Shown: in pieces, positions 42,453-52,462 of the stretch
Layout of the letters: each line of letters starts with the position of its first letter
Position numbering within the stretch: the first letter of the stretch is position 1
Assembly (NCBI RefSeq): GCF_009674765.1
Contig: NZ_WKKF01000001.1
Location: 1,550,001-1,614,000, forward strand
DNA length: 64,000 nucleotides
Reading direction: 5' to 3'
DNA from: Metabacillus idriensis
GTDB taxonomy: Bacteria > Bacillota > Bacilli > Bacillales > Bacillaceae
Notes under the pieces: generated by a model
Seen by the model: the letters and a program-made list of their open reading frames with translations, nothing else
What the model was told of the DNA's origin: nothing
Database searches by the model: none
Position numbers and translations under genes: made by a program

Positions 42453-42465
42453 GTTAAAAACAAAT

Positions 42466-44247
42466 TTATAATTTCATACTCTTATTGTTGCTCACAATCG
42501 TTTCTGCTCGCTTCTGATTAGTCGCCACAATATATATGGCTGCCATCGCAATCGCAACGGCAATATAAGAACCAAGGTTGAAGATTCCTTTTTGGGAATA
42601 CCAAACGATGGAATAACCGACTGCACCTGATAATAAGGCATAATAAGTGAATGGAAATAATGTTTTCCGAATAACAAGTCCTTCTTTTCCGAAAAGTCCT
42701 ACAACAGCTGATGCTGCGACGACATTATGGACGCAAATCATGTTCCCTGCAGCTCCGCCAACAGCTTGAAGGGCTACAATCCATGTAGGATTAACGCCGA
42801 TTTGTGAACCGACATCATATTGGAATAAACTGAACATCATGTTGCTTACTGTGTTGCTTCCCGCGATAAAAGCTCCGATGCCGCCGATGAAAGTAGCAAA
42901 GAACGGCCAGAATTCTCCGGCAATGGATGCTGCTCCGTTTGCAAGCTCAATCGGCATTTTATCAAAACCTGCTGCTCCGCCTCCTGAGTTAATGAAAACC
43001 TGTACCATTGGAACTGTAAATACAAGTGCGGTAGAAGCGGCAACTGTCGTTTTTGCTGACTGTGACCAGGCATTTTTGTATGCGCTTCCATTCATGCCAT
43101 GCAAAAAGAATGTGATAAGTGAAACTAAGATAAAGATTGTTCCCGGCAAATAGAGAGGCTGAAAGCTTGCACTGACTTCAGAACCAAACATGTTAGGGAA
43201 TGATACAACCCATGATTGGAGCCACCCTAATACAGGAAGCGTTTTCAATCTTGAAATCACCAAGAACACTCCAACAAGAATATATGGTGCCCACGCCTTA
43301 ATCATACTCATATTTCCGCTTTTGTGGCTGATATCTTTTATTTCAAGTGAACCCATCCATTCTGGATCCCATTTTGACTTTTCTTCAAAATCCCATGCTT
43401 CTTCTTTTGGCGGCATCAGGAATCCTTTTTTAGCTGCGAACACTACGATTGCAAGCCCTGTTAATCCGCCGACCATGGACGGAAATTCCGGTCCTAAAGT
43501 ATTTGCAACAATCACATACGGAATGGTCATAGCAAAGGCAGAAAATAAGGCAAATTTCCAAACCTTCAATCCTTCAGAAAATGATTTGTTTTTTCCAAAA
43601 TATCTTGTCATCAATGCGACTACAAACAGCGGAATCAGCGTTCCGGCAATCATATGTAAAATCGCAACCTGGCCTCCAATTTCTGTAACAAGTGCAAGGA
43701 AATCATCTGTAATGCCTGCATCTGCTGATAAGCCTGTTTGCACGCCGACAAGCATCGGTGTTCCCACTGCACCAAATGAAACAGGAGTACTTTGAATGAC
43801 CATCCCGGCAATTACAGCAGCCATAGCCGGGAATCCAAGTCCGACCATAAGCGGTACAGCAACTGCTGCCGGTGTTCCAAAGCCTGATGCTCCTTCGATA
43901 AATGAGCCGAACAGCCAGGCGATGATAATAACCTGAATGCGTCTGTCTACAGAAATATCTGTAAAGCCCTGCCGAATGGTTTTAATTCCGCCGCTCTCCT
44001 GCAAGGTGTTTAACAGAAGGATCGCCCCGAAAATAATGTACAGCAGCGTGGCTGCAACCACTAAACCATTGACAGATGCAGCTGCAACAGTTGTTCCAGG
44101 TACTTTCCATACAAACAGCGCAAGTCCGATCGCGGTTAGATACGAAATTGGCATGGCTTTGCTGGCTGGCCACCTGAGACCTACCAAGAAGATACCGACA
44201 ACTAAAATCGGCAGCAGTGATAAAAATCCTAACATCCCCGTACTCAC
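42466..44247 (-). CDS. lctP: L-lactate/glycolate permease (LctP/LldP family)
   Basis: The proton-coupled carrier takes up lactate and, in GlcA-type members, glycolate. The 593-residue protein has about 13 membrane helices and the family blocks [56 protein letters not shown] and [19 protein letters not shown]. Its neighbours encode both lactate (lutABC) and glycolate (glcDEF) oxidation, so it may serve both. GGGGG spaced 8 bases before GTG at 44247 sets the start; TTG at 44253 is too close to the ribosome site. Two possible operators lie upstream. Confidence 0.9.
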   Translation of the reverse strand: MSTGMLGFLSLLPILVVGIFLVGLRWPASKAMPISYLTAIGLALFVWKVPGTTVAAASVNGLVVAATLLYIIFGAILLLNTLQESGGIKTIRQGFTDISVDRRIQVIIIAWLFGSFIEGASGFGTPAAVAVPLMVGLGFPAMAAVIAGMVIQSTPVSFGAVGTPMLVGVQTGLSADAGITDDFLALVTEIGGQVAILHMIAGTLIPLFVVALMTRYFGKNKSFSEGLKVWKFALFSAFAMTIPYVIVANTLGPEFPSMVGGLTGLAIVVFAAKKGFLMPPKEEAWDFEEKSKWDPEWMGSLEIKDISHKSGNMSMIKAWAPYILVGVFLVISRLKTLPVLGWLQSWVVSFPNMFGSEVSASFQPLYLPGTIFILVSLITFFLHGMNGSAYKNAWSQSAKTTVAASTALVFTVPMVQVFINSGGGAAGFDKMPIELANGAASIAGEFWPFFATFIGGIGAFIAGSNTVSNMMFSLFQYDVGSQIGVNPTWIVALQAVGGAAGNMICVHNVVAASAVVGLFGKEGLVIRKTLFPFTYYALLSGAVGYSIVWYSQKGIFNLGSYIAVAIAMAAIYIVATNQKRAETIVSNNKSMKL

Positions 44248-44265
44248 AAACAATTCCCCCTTTTT

Positions 44266-44282
44266 GTTTTGTAATACGCAAC
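44266..44282 (-). promoter_or_regulatory. Candidate FCD-GntR operator upstream of lctP
   Basis: GTTTTGTAATACGCAAC agrees at 14 of 17 positions with the element shared by the malate synthase and glcE promoters (GTTTTGTAATAACAAAC). Confidence 0.45.
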
Positions 44283-44314
44283 ATCATTTCTGTTTGTTTC
44301 CAATGAAGAAACAT

Positions 44315-44347
44315 GTTATACAACAATACTTAATATTGTTGTATAAC
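44315..44347. promoter_or_regulatory. Perfect 14-bp palindrome, operator candidate in the lctP promoter
   Basis: GTTATACAACAATA and TATTGTTGTATAAC are perfect inverted repeats around CTTAA. It lies about 70 bases upstream of lctP and about 150 bases from the IclR-type regulator's stop, so that regulator or a GntR protein may bind it. Confidence 0.6.
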
Positions 44348-44496
44348 ACAAGGCGCCTCAAATCAATTATACAAACTATGATTTTAATTTCAATAATATT
44401 TAGAAAATTTAATTTCTTATTTTTCTCCAAAAAAAATTTGTCCGGTATACCTTTAGAAAAGTGAACTCCGAACAAATTTTATAATGGAAGCTTATT

Positions 44497-45273
44497 CTAT
44501 TTTTCAAAGCCAAGTCTCAAGGATATTTGCCTGCCTATATTTCGCATGCGGGACTGAAGATGTTCCAGTCTTTCTTCTGTCATGCGAATCGTTGGGCCAG
44601 AAATACTCACAGCTGCAATAGCATTCCCCATATGATCAAAAATAGGCACGGCGATGCATGTAATTCCATTTTCATTCTCTTCCAGGTCAAGAGCATATCC
44701 TTTTTGTTTAACGGAACTCAGCTCCAGGAGAAAGTCTTCTTTATTTGTAATCGTTTTGTCAGTATGCATCGGGAGACCTTTTCGCTCTAGAATATCCAAA
44801 ACCACGTTTGATGGAAGATGAGCTAGTATGGCTTTTCCAACTGATGTACAGTGCATAGGGGCACGCTTGCCCACTTTTGAATGCATTCGCAGCGTTTCAC
44901 TGCCGTCCAGTTTTTCTATATACACCACTTCACCCTGATCATACACGACTAAATGGATAACCTCGTTTGTTTCATTTTCAAGCTCCTGTAAATACATTCT
45001 CGCTTCAGCTCTTAAATCAATGGATTCAAGCAGCTTTGAACTGATTTCCAGGAATTTATAGCCAAGCTTGTACTTTCCCGTTTCAGCATCCTGTTCTACA
45101 TAGCCGTATTGCACAAGTGTAGACAAAATCCTGTAAACGGAACTTTTATTAATGTCGATTTGATTCGCTATTTCGGTAACCCCAAGTCCGCCTTTTTTCA
45201 AACTTACGAGCGTGATGATATCCAGTGCCCGGCTGACGGACTTCACCATATTTTCTCGATCCAACCCTCTCAC
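44497..45273 (-). CDS. IclR-family transcriptional regulator
   Basis: The 258-residue protein has an N-terminal winged helix (about 9-75; LGVTEIANQIDINKSSVYRI) and a C-terminal IclR ligand domain with VVYIEKLDGSETLRM, CTSVGKAILAHL and GITCIAVPIFDHMGNAIAAV. It probably senses an organic acid. It lies between the permease and FAH/malic-enzyme genes on the same strand and so likely controls one of them. The exact start is open: GTG 45273, TTG 45264 or ATG 45249 share the AGAGGTGAGAGGG region. Confidence 0.9.
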   Translation of the reverse strand: MRGLDRENMVKSVSRALDIITLVSLKKGGLGVTEIANQIDINKSSVYRILSTLVQYGYVEQDAETGKYKLGYKFLEISSKLLESIDLRAEARMYLQELENETNEVIHLVVYDQGEVVYIEKLDGSETLRMHSKVGKRAPMHCTSVGKAILAHLPSNVVLDILERKGLPMHTDKTITNKEDFLLELSSVKQKGYALDLEENENGITCIAVPIFDHMGNAIAAVSISGPTIRMTEERLEHLQSRMRNIGRQISLRLGFEK

Positions 45274-45337
45274 CTCTGGTGCAAATTGACTTTAACTCTA
45301 GTATATCATGCCTGATACCGGGTAAAGAAAGGTTCCT

Positions 45338-46114
45338 CTAGCTTTTAACGCTCTCTCTTGCTTCAGCGAATGAATTCCTTAGAATGCCGATTTCTTTGAT
45401 TTCGCATTCGATGACATCACCTGTATTGACTAATTCTGCCCCAACTGGACTTCCTGTTAAAATTACGTCCCCTTCCCTCAGGGTCATGACGCTAGTTAAA
45501 TAGGAAATCATTTTTCGAATCGGAATAATCATAAGACCGGTCGGGCTATCCTGCTTCAAAGCCCCGTTTAATCTCGCTTCCACATTCACATTGAATGGAT
45601 CAAGCTCTGTTTCAATGACTGGTCCAAGAGGCGTGAATGTGTCAAATGATTTGCCGATTGTCCAGTGTCCGTCTCCGTGGAAAAAGGCAGGAGCTGTTAC
45701 GTCATTTCCTACTGTGTAGCCGAACACATAATCCAGAATCTCTGATTCTGGGATGTTTTTCGCCTCTTTCCCAATAATAATGGCAAGCTCTGACTCAAAT
45801 TTCACCTGTTTTGCGCCAGCTGGAATGACAATATTTTCATCAGGTCCAATAACGGATGAGGTCGGCTTGAAGAAAAACACCGGAATTTCAGGCAGCACCT
45901 CAGGTATATCTATCTTATTTGATACGTAGTTTGCGCCAATTCCGATAATCTGATTTGGCAGTAAGGGTGCAAGAAGCTGCACCTTCTCTTTTTGAAAAGA
46001 ACGGCCTGTATACTCCCAGTCTTTAAAGATATCACCTTTTATTTCTTTGATTTCAGACTCTTTTAAAACTCCGCTAAAAACAGCTGACTGATCTTTAAAT
46101 CGGACAAATTTCAT
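45338..46114 (-). CDS. Fumarylacetoacetate hydrolase (FAH) family protein
   Basis: FAH-family enzymes cut or decarboxylate 2-oxo acids using a metal. The 258-residue protein has the metal-binding E-x-E in KFESELAIIIGK, the Asp in FGYTVGNDVTA and the substrate residues RLNGALKQD, with IGIGANYVSNKID near residue 60. Close members act as acylpyruvases, oxaloacetate decarboxylases or tautomerases. Next to malic enzyme and malate synthase, oxaloacetate decarboxylase is attractive, but this is inference. AAAGGGG precedes the ATG 13 bases after the malic enzyme gene. Confidence 0.85.
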   Translation of the reverse strand: MKFVRFKDQSAVFSGVLKESEIKEIKGDIFKDWEYTGRSFQKEKVQLLAPLLPNQIIGIGANYVSNKIDIPEVLPEIPVFFFKPTSSVIGPDENIVIPAGAKQVKFESELAIIIGKEAKNIPESEILDYVFGYTVGNDVTAPAFFHGDGHWTIGKSFDTFTPLGPVIETELDPFNVNVEARLNGALKQDSPTGLMIIPIRKMISYLTSVMTLREGDVILTGSPVGAELVNTGDVIECEIKEIGILRNSFAEARESVKS

Positions 46115-46127
46115 GGCTGTACCCCTT

Positions 46128-47315
46128 TCAAAACGTAGTTTTGCGAGCAGCTCCTGATCTGACGGCTGCTTTTGCTACAGCTTCTGATACAGCAGCAGCG
46201 ACTCTTTTATCAAAAGCATGCGGAATGACATACTCATATTCAAGCTCTGATGGTGTAATTAAATCAGCAATGGCATAAACAGCAGCCATTTTCATTTCCT
46301 CATTGATTTCAGTTGCATGCACTTGCAGGGCTCCTTTAAAAATCCCTGGAAAGGCCAGGACATTATTGACTTGATTAGGCAAATCCGATCTTCCCGTTCC
46401 CACAATTACTGCTCCAGCAGCTTTTGCAGCTTCGGGCATGATTTCCGGTTCTGGATTAGCCATGGCAAAAATAATCGCATCCTTATTCATTTCTTGTACC
46501 ATTTCACCAGAAACAGCTCCTGCAGCGGAAACGCCAATAAAAACATCTGCTTCCTTTAAAGCGTAACCAAGCGTCCCTTGGAATAAGCTTTTATTTGTCA
46601 GCTCTGAGATCAATTCCTTCAGCGGATTCATGCCGGCTGTTCGTCCTTTGTAAATCGCGCCTTTTGTATCGCACATGATGACATTTTCTGCTCCCATTTC
46701 AAGGAGCAGCTTTGTAATCGCAATCCCGGCAGCACCGGCGCCATTTATGACAATTTTCACATTTTCAAGTCGTTTATTGACCATCTTTAACGCGTTTATT
46801 AGGCCGGCGGCTGTTACTATGGCTGTACCGTGCTGATCATCGTGAAAAACAGGGATGTTCATTTCCCGTTTTAATCGTTCTTCAACGATAAAGCAATTTG
46901 GAGCTGAAATATCCTCTAAATTTACGCCGCCAAAAGTCGGCTCCAGCGCTTTCACAATGGCAATAATCTCTTCAGGATCATTCGTATTCAGACAAAGCGG
47001 AAAAGCATCAATGTCGGCAAAGGCTTTAAACAAAGCGGCTTTTCCCTCCATTACAGGCATAGAAGCGGCGGCCCCTATATTGCCTAAGCCTAATACAGCG
47101 GATCCATCTGAAATGACGGCAACCAAATTGCCTTTCATCGTATAATCGTATATCTTTTCAGGGTTTTGATGGATTTCTCTGCAAGGCTCTGCCACCCCTG
47201 GGGAATAAACCAGACTTAAATCATGCGAATTTTCTACGGAAACTTTAACAGTTACACTTAATTTCCCATGTGAACGCTTGTGAAGTTCCAGCGATTTTTC
47301 CCGAAGGTGCTGCAT
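46128..47315 (-). CDS. NAD(P)-dependent malic enzyme
   Basis: Malic enzyme decarboxylates malate to pyruvate. The 395-residue, short bacterial type has the family start LSLVYSPGVAEPCREI, GLGNIGAAASMPVMEGKAAL, DIDAFPLCLNT with the metal ligand region DISAPNCF and VFHDDQHGTAIVTAAG, and the Rossmann VINGAGAAGIAI. An AAGGAGATGAG site precedes the ATG 31 bases after malate synthase, so glyoxylate-derived malate can go straight to pyruvate. Cofactor choice cannot be told. Confidence 0.93.
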   Translation of the reverse strand: MQHLREKSLELHKRSHGKLSVTVKVSVENSHDLSLVYSPGVAEPCREIHQNPEKIYDYTMKGNLVAVISDGSAVLGLGNIGAAASMPVMEGKAALFKAFADIDAFPLCLNTNDPEEIIAIVKALEPTFGGVNLEDISAPNCFIVEERLKREMNIPVFHDDQHGTAIVTAAGLINALKMVNKRLENVKIVINGAGAAGIAITKLLLEMGAENVIMCDTKGAIYKGRTAGMNPLKELISELTNKSLFQGTLGYALKEADVFIGVSAAGAVSGEMVQEMNKDAIIFAMANPEPEIMPEAAKAAGAVIVGTGRSDLPNQVNNVLAFPGIFKGALQVHATEINEEMKMAAVYAIADLITPSELEYEYVIPHAFDKRVAAAVSEAVAKAAVRSGAARKTTF

Positions 47316-47345
47316 TGCCTCATCTCCTTAATATAAATGATTAGA

Positions 47346-49529
47346 TTATTGCTTAACTGCAAATTTAGCTTTAGCTTCCAAGCGGCGGCGGTGAAGGATT
47401 GGTTCTGTGTAGCCATTTGGCTGATCATAGCCTTCAAAAACAAGATCGCATGCTGCCTGGAAAGCAACCGAATTTTCATAATTAGGAGCCATTGGCATAT
47501 AAAGCGGATCCCCTTCATTCTGTTTGTCTACCACTTTTGCCATGCGTTTAAGCGTTTCTTTTACCTGCTCTTTTGTGCAGATGCCATGGTGCAGCCAGTT
47601 TGCAAGATGCTGACTTGAGATTCTGAGCGTAGCGCGGTCTTCCATCAAGCCGACATTATAGTAATCCGGCACCTTAGAACAGCCGACACCCTGCTCGACC
47701 CAGCGCACAACATATCCAAGAATTCCTTGTGCATTGTTATCAAGCTCCTGCTGAATTTCTTCCTTGCTCCAATTCGCTTTTTCAGCAGCAGGAATGGTGA
47801 GAATGTCATCTCTTAAATCCTCCACTTCCTTCTTAAGCTTATTTTGGACTTCTGTTACATCTACCTGGTGATAGTGCAGTGCATGAAGTGTTGCTGCTGT
47901 AGGCGAAGGTACCCATGCTGTATTTGCTCCTGCTTTTAGATGGCCAGATTTTTGTTTGAGCATCTCTGCCATCATGTCCGGCATAGCCCACATGCCTTTG
48001 CCGATTTGAGCACGGCCCTGGAAGCCGCTTTCAAGGCCTGCATAAACATTTGATTTTTCATAGCCCAAAAGCCAAGCGGAAGATTTCATCTCATTTTTAG
48101 GAATCATCGGACCTGCTTCCATAGAAGTATGAATTTCATCACCGGTACGGTCCAGGAATCCGGTATTAATGAATGCGATACGGTCTTTTACTTCACGTAT
48201 TGCTGCTTTTAAGTTCAGAGACGTCCGTCTTTCTTCATCCATTACCCCGATTTTAATGGTATTGCGTTCAAGCCCAAGCAGTTCCTCGACTCTATTAAAC
48301 AGAGTGTTTGCAAAGGCAACTTCTTTCGATCCGTGCATTTTCGGTTTAACGATATAGATAGATCCTTTTGAAGAGTTTTGATATTGTCCGGTTCCGAGCA
48401 ATGAATGTTTTGCAAGCAGTGCAGTCATCACACAATCCAGGATGCCTTCCCTAATTTCCTCCCCGTTTTCATCAAGAATGGCATTGTTTGTCATTAAGTG
48501 GCCCACATTTCGCACAAACATCAGCGATCTTCCAGAGAGAGTAAATTCTTCACCATTAACGCTTGAATACGTTCGGTCAGGGTTCAAGGTACGTATCATT
48601 GTTTGTTTGCCTTTTTTAAATGTAGACGCCAGATTTCCTGTCATTAAGCCGAGCCAATTGCGGTATACGATCACTTTGTCTTCCGCATCTACAGCTGTAA
48701 CAGAATCTTCGCAATCCATAATAGTTGTAAGCGCTGCTTCCAGCAAAATATCTTTCACGCCTGCTAAATCTGTTTTGCCGATTGAATGGGTTCGGTCGAT
48801 TTGAATTTCAAAATGAAGTCCGTTGTTTTTAAGGAGGATGGCAGAGGGCGAATCCGCATCTCCCTGGTATCCAGCCAGTTTATCATTGTCTTTAAGACCT
48901 GTTTTTTGACCGCTGCTTAATGTGACCGATAACGCTCCATCAACAATCGCATATTCCGCAGCATCTTTATGGGATGCATCTTTTAGAGGCACTGTTTCAT
49001 CAAGGAAATTGCGCGCAAATTCAATGACTTTTTCTCCGCGGACAGGGTTATAAGAGCCTTCGCGGCGGGCACCGTCCTCTTCACTGATGGCATCTGTCCC
49101 GTATAAGGCATCATATAAGCTTCCCCAGCGTGCATTTGCCGCATTGATGGCATAGCGGGCATTATTGACAGGCACGACTAATTGAGGGCCAGCCTGAACA
49201 GCAATTTCATCATCTACATTTTGTGTTGTAATCTTAAATTCCTCTGCTTCAGGCTCTAAGTATCCAATTTCATGTAAAAAAGCTTTATAAGCTTCAAAAT
49301 CAAAAGTGCCGCTGTTTTCCCTGTGCCATGAATTAATTTTGCTCTGAATTTCATCGCGGACTGCCAGCAGCTCTTTGTTTTGAGGAGTCAATTCCTTAAC
49401 AATGGCTTCAAAACCTGACCAGAATGCCTCCTGATCTAAACCTGTCTGCGGGAGTGCTTCTGAATTAATAAATTCATAGAGTACGTCTGCTACTTGAAGA
49501 TTACCTGATTGAATATAGCCTTTCATCAT
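47346..49529 (-). CDS. glcB: Malate synthase G
   Basis: This enzyme condenses glyoxylate with acetyl-CoA to malate. The 727-residue single-chain G form has the TIM barrel with [52 protein letters not shown] (active-site Glu/Asp region), [20 protein letters not shown] and the C-terminal [20 protein letters not shown]. It heads an operon with malic enzyme and the FAH gene. The promoter holds both a cre-like and an FCD-GntR-like site. Confidence 0.96.
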   Translation of the reverse strand: MMKGYIQSGNLQVADVLYEFINSEALPQTGLDQEAFWSGFEAIVKELTPQNKELLAVRDEIQSKINSWHRENSGTFDFEAYKAFLHEIGYLEPEAEEFKITTQNVDDEIAVQAGPQLVVPVNNARYAINAANARWGSLYDALYGTDAISEEDGARREGSYNPVRGEKVIEFARNFLDETVPLKDASHKDAAEYAIVDGALSVTLSSGQKTGLKDNDKLAGYQGDADSPSAILLKNNGLHFEIQIDRTHSIGKTDLAGVKDILLEAALTTIMDCEDSVTAVDAEDKVIVYRNWLGLMTGNLASTFKKGKQTMIRTLNPDRTYSSVNGEEFTLSGRSLMFVRNVGHLMTNNAILDENGEEIREGILDCVMTALLAKHSLLGTGQYQNSSKGSIYIVKPKMHGSKEVAFANTLFNRVEELLGLERNTIKIGVMDEERRTSLNLKAAIREVKDRIAFINTGFLDRTGDEIHTSMEAGPMIPKNEMKSSAWLLGYEKSNVYAGLESGFQGRAQIGKGMWAMPDMMAEMLKQKSGHLKAGANTAWVPSPTAATLHALHYHQVDVTEVQNKLKKEVEDLRDDILTIPAAEKANWSKEEIQQELDNNAQGILGYVVRWVEQGVGCSKVPDYYNVGLMEDRATLRISSQHLANWLHHGICTKEQVKETLKRMAKVVDKQNEGDPLYMPMAPNYENSVAFQAACDLVFEGYDQPNGYTEPILHRRRLEAKAKFAVKQ

Positions 49530-49543
49530 TCGTTCCTCCTTGT

Positions 49544-49560
49544 GTTTGTTATTACAAAAC
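49544..49560 (-). promoter_or_regulatory. Candidate FCD-GntR operator upstream of malate synthase
   Basis: GTTTGTTATTACAAAAC is the exact reverse complement of the element at 53787-53803 in front of glcE. It is nearly palindromic with TTGT...ACAA arms, the FCD-GntR operator style. Confidence 0.65.
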
Positions 49561-49599
49561 GATGTTTATCTTTTTGTTAAAAAAATAATAGCATGAAAA

Positions 49600-49613
49600 T
49601 CAAAGCGTTTACA
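49600..49613 (-). promoter_or_regulatory. Candidate CcpA (cre) site upstream of malate synthase
   Basis: TCAAAGCGTTTACA matches the consensus TGWAANCGNTNWCA at all but one defined position. It lies about 70-85 bases upstream of the gene. Confidence 0.65.
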
Positions 49614-49643
49614 ATCATTTTCAGAACATTTTACCAATTTAAT

Positions 49644-51098
49644 TTACAGTCCTGCTGCTTTCATTTCTTTTTTTACTTCAGCACAGCGTCCTGGACTTGG
49701 AAATAATTTACCTGCATTTAATAGATTATCAGGGTTAAAGACTTCCCTGACTTTCGTCTGTGCTAAAATTTCTTCGTCCGTAAAGACAAACCGCATTTCT
49801 TCTCTCTTTTCAATACCTACCCCATGTTCACCTGTAATCGTTCCGCCAACTTCGGCACAAACCTGCAGACATGCGCTGCCGGCTTTTAAAGCCGCCTCAG
49901 TCTGACCCGGAATTCTTGAATCGAACAAGACAAGCGGATGAAGATTGCCGTCTCCTGCATGAAAGATATTGGCTATTCGGAGACCTGATTCATTACTGAT
50001 CTGATTGATTTTTTCAAGGACTTCTGGCAGTCTGCTTCGCGGAATGACTCCATCCTGTACAAGATAATCTGGTGAAATTGCCCCCATCGCTCCAAAGCCT
50101 GTCTTTCTGTTTGCCCACCATCTTGCACGCTCTGCTTCACTTTCAGCAGCCTTTACCTCACGGACATTCCATTTAGTGCATACCTCAAGAATTTGGGTGA
50201 TTTGTTCATCGATGCCGGCAGAAATGCCGTCTACTTCTATTAGTAAGACAGCTTCAATGTCTTTTGGATGTCCTACTGGAAAAGCTGCCGCCTCAACGCC
50301 TTCAATTGCGGTTTTATCCATCATTTCAAGAGCTGCAGGGACAATGCCAGCTGAAATAATGTCTGAAACAGCGCCGCTGCCGTCTGACACACTATCAAAG
50401 TAAGCAAGGACAGTCTGCTTAGACTCAGGGTTTTTTAAGATTCTTACGGTGATCTTTGTGACGATTCCAAGCGTTCCTTCTGATCCGGTGATTAATCCAA
50501 GCAGATCATAGCCCGGCGAATCTGGAATACCATTTTTTCCAATTTCAATGATCTCACCACCCGGCAGGACAACCTCCAGACCAAGGATATGGTTTGTTGT
50601 TACGCCATATTTGAGGCAGTGGGCGCCGCCTGCATTTTCAGCAACGTTTCCCCCTATGGTACAGCAATATTGACTGGATGGATCCGGAGCATAGTAATAC
50701 CCTTTATCTGCAATTGAGTTGGTTAATTTGAGATTGACGAATCCGGGTTCCACGACAGCCCGCCTATTTTCCAGATCTATACTGATCAGTTTTTTCATTT
50801 TCACCAGACTGATAATGATTTCGCCGTTAATAGGAATGGCGCCTCCGCTTAAGCCTGTTCCGGCACCTCTTGCAAGGAATGGCAGCTGATTTTCTGAACA
50901 ATATTTGACGAGTGCTGCAACTTCTTCTGTATTTTTCGGAAAAACAACTGCTTTTGGCAAATGCTTGTGAATGGTAAAGCCGTCACAATCATAGGCTATT
51001 AAATCTTCTTTATGATAGAGAATGTTTGATGGACCGCCTGTCAGTTTTGCAAGACTATGAATATGTTTATCTTTCGTTTTAAGTCCTTTAACAGCCAT
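49644..51098 (-). CDS. glcD: Glycolate oxidase subunit GlcD (FAD-linked)
   Basis: GlcD is the FAD-binding catalytic subunit that oxidises glycolate to glyoxylate with GlcE and GlcF. The 484-residue protein has the PCMH FAD domain (PFLARGAGTGLSGGAIPING, GGNVAENAGGAHCLKYGV) and the C-terminal cap (GGTITGEHGVGIEKREEM with the metal/substrate His). The start at 51098 follows AAAGGAGGAGC and overlaps the glcF stop by one base (TAATG); a longer frame to 51140 is not used. Confidence 0.94.
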   Translation of the reverse strand: MAVKGLKTKDKHIHSLAKLTGGPSNILYHKEDLIAYDCDGFTIHKHLPKAVVFPKNTEEVAALVKYCSENQLPFLARGAGTGLSGGAIPINGEIIISLVKMKKLISIDLENRRAVVEPGFVNLKLTNSIADKGYYYAPDPSSQYCCTIGGNVAENAGGAHCLKYGVTTNHILGLEVVLPGGEIIEIGKNGIPDSPGYDLLGLITGSEGTLGIVTKITVRILKNPESKQTVLAYFDSVSDGSGAVSDIISAGIVPAALEMMDKTAIEGVEAAAFPVGHPKDIEAVLLIEVDGISAGIDEQITQILEVCTKWNVREVKAAESEAERARWWANRKTGFGAMGAISPDYLVQDGVIPRSRLPEVLEKINQISNESGLRIANIFHAGDGNLHPLVLFDSRIPGQTEAALKAGSACLQVCAEVGGTITGEHGVGIEKREEMRFVFTDEEILAQTKVREVFNPDNLLNAGKLFPSPGRCAEVKKEMKAAGL

Positions 51099-52462
51099 TA
51101 AAGCTCCTCCTTTCCTTTTTCCTCCATTTGATAGGCCCAATCAAGGAGCTGGACCGTATGAACAACCTTTTGATTTCTGCCGTATTTTTGTACACCCATA
51201 GCCATTTGGAGCATACAGCCGGGATTCCCCATTGAGATCATCTCAACGTCATCCGGAACATTTTCCATTTTGCTTTCAAGTACAGCGCCTGCCATTTCGG
51301 GGTTGGTTATGTTGTATATGCCTGCACTTCCGCAGCATCTGTCAGCATTAGGCATATGGACCATTTCCACGCCTGGGATATCTAGTAAGATATCTCGCGG
51401 CTCCTGGCGCACACCTTGTCCATGTGCCAAGTGGCATGCATCATGATAGGTGATTCTTGTGTTCAATTCAGCTTTAGGTTTTTCATAGCCGGTGTCATGG
51501 AGGTATTTTGAAACATCGACTACTTTTGCCGCAAATTCTTCTGCTTTTTCATGCCATTCTGTATCTACTTCTCTGAACAATTCCCCATACTCCTTCAGCA
51601 TGCATCCGCATCCTGCTGCATTAACAATGACTTTATCCGAATCTTTAAAGGCCTCAATGTTCTGTTTTGCAAGCTTGCGGCCTGTATCTCTGTCGCCTGC
51701 ATGAACATGAAGGGCTCCGCAGCATGTCTGATTTTGCGGAATAGCAACGTCATTTCCGTTTTTCGTTAATACATTTATTGTGGATTCATTAATATCACTG
51801 AACATAACGTCCATAACACAGCCTGTCAGAAAGGATACCCCAGTCTTTGCCGCTCCCTGTGCAGGTATGACCGTTTGATTTTTGTACTTTTTGCGCACGG
51901 GCTGCTTGATCTCCGGCATAATGGCTTCCATTTCAGCCAGATGCTTTGGCATGACCTTCAGCATACCGGTTTTTCTCACCGCTTTTTGCATTCCGCTTTT
52001 TTGATAAAATTTAAGCAGACTTCCCACAGTATTCAATCGATTTTGATGAGGAAACAGACCTTTCAAGAAAAATTTGCTTACGGTTCCTTTTACTCCTGTT
52101 AAAGGCATTGCCTGGCGGATCTGGCCCCGGGCTTCTTCAATGAGACCGCCGACATCCACATCTGCAGGACATGCCGTCGTGCAGGCGCGGCAATCAAGAC
52201 AGGCGAAAACCGGATCCATGAATTGTTCATTCACCTGAAGCTTTCCATCTGCGACTGATTTAATCAAATGCACCCGGCCTCGCGGTGAATGCTGCTCCTG
52301 GCCTGTTATCTCATAAGTTGGACAGGACTCAAGACACATGCCGCAGTGAACGCAATCTGCCCATTTGCTCTCATCCGGATGATCCTTCCATAAATAATTG
52401 CTGAGAGTTGTTTCCTTGCATGCCGGGGATGCCTGCTTTAAGTCACTTTCTCTTATGCTCAC
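51098..52462 (-). CDS. glcF: Glycolate oxidase iron-sulfur subunit GlcF
   Basis: GlcF carries electrons from the flavin subunits to the quinone pool. The 454-residue protein has two [4Fe-4S] motifs near the N-terminus (CVHCGMCLESCPTYEITG and CLDCRACTTACPADVDVGG) and two CCG domains (QTCCGALHVHAG and DRCCGSAGIYN). The gene follows glcE directly and overlaps glcD by one base. Confidence 0.94.
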   Translation of the reverse strand: MSIRESDLKQASPACKETTLSNYLWKDHPDESKWADCVHCGMCLESCPTYEITGQEQHSPRGRVHLIKSVADGKLQVNEQFMDPVFACLDCRACTTACPADVDVGGLIEEARGQIRQAMPLTGVKGTVSKFFLKGLFPHQNRLNTVGSLLKFYQKSGMQKAVRKTGMLKVMPKHLAEMEAIMPEIKQPVRKKYKNQTVIPAQGAAKTGVSFLTGCVMDVMFSDINESTINVLTKNGNDVAIPQNQTCCGALHVHAGDRDTGRKLAKQNIEAFKDSDKVIVNAAGCGCMLKEYGELFREVDTEWHEKAEEFAAKVVDVSKYLHDTGYEKPKAELNTRITYHDACHLAHGQGVRQEPRDILLDIPGVEMVHMPNADRCCGSAGIYNITNPEMAGAVLESKMENVPDDVEMISMGNPGCMLQMAMGVQKYGRNQKVVHTVQLLDWAYQMEEKGKEEL

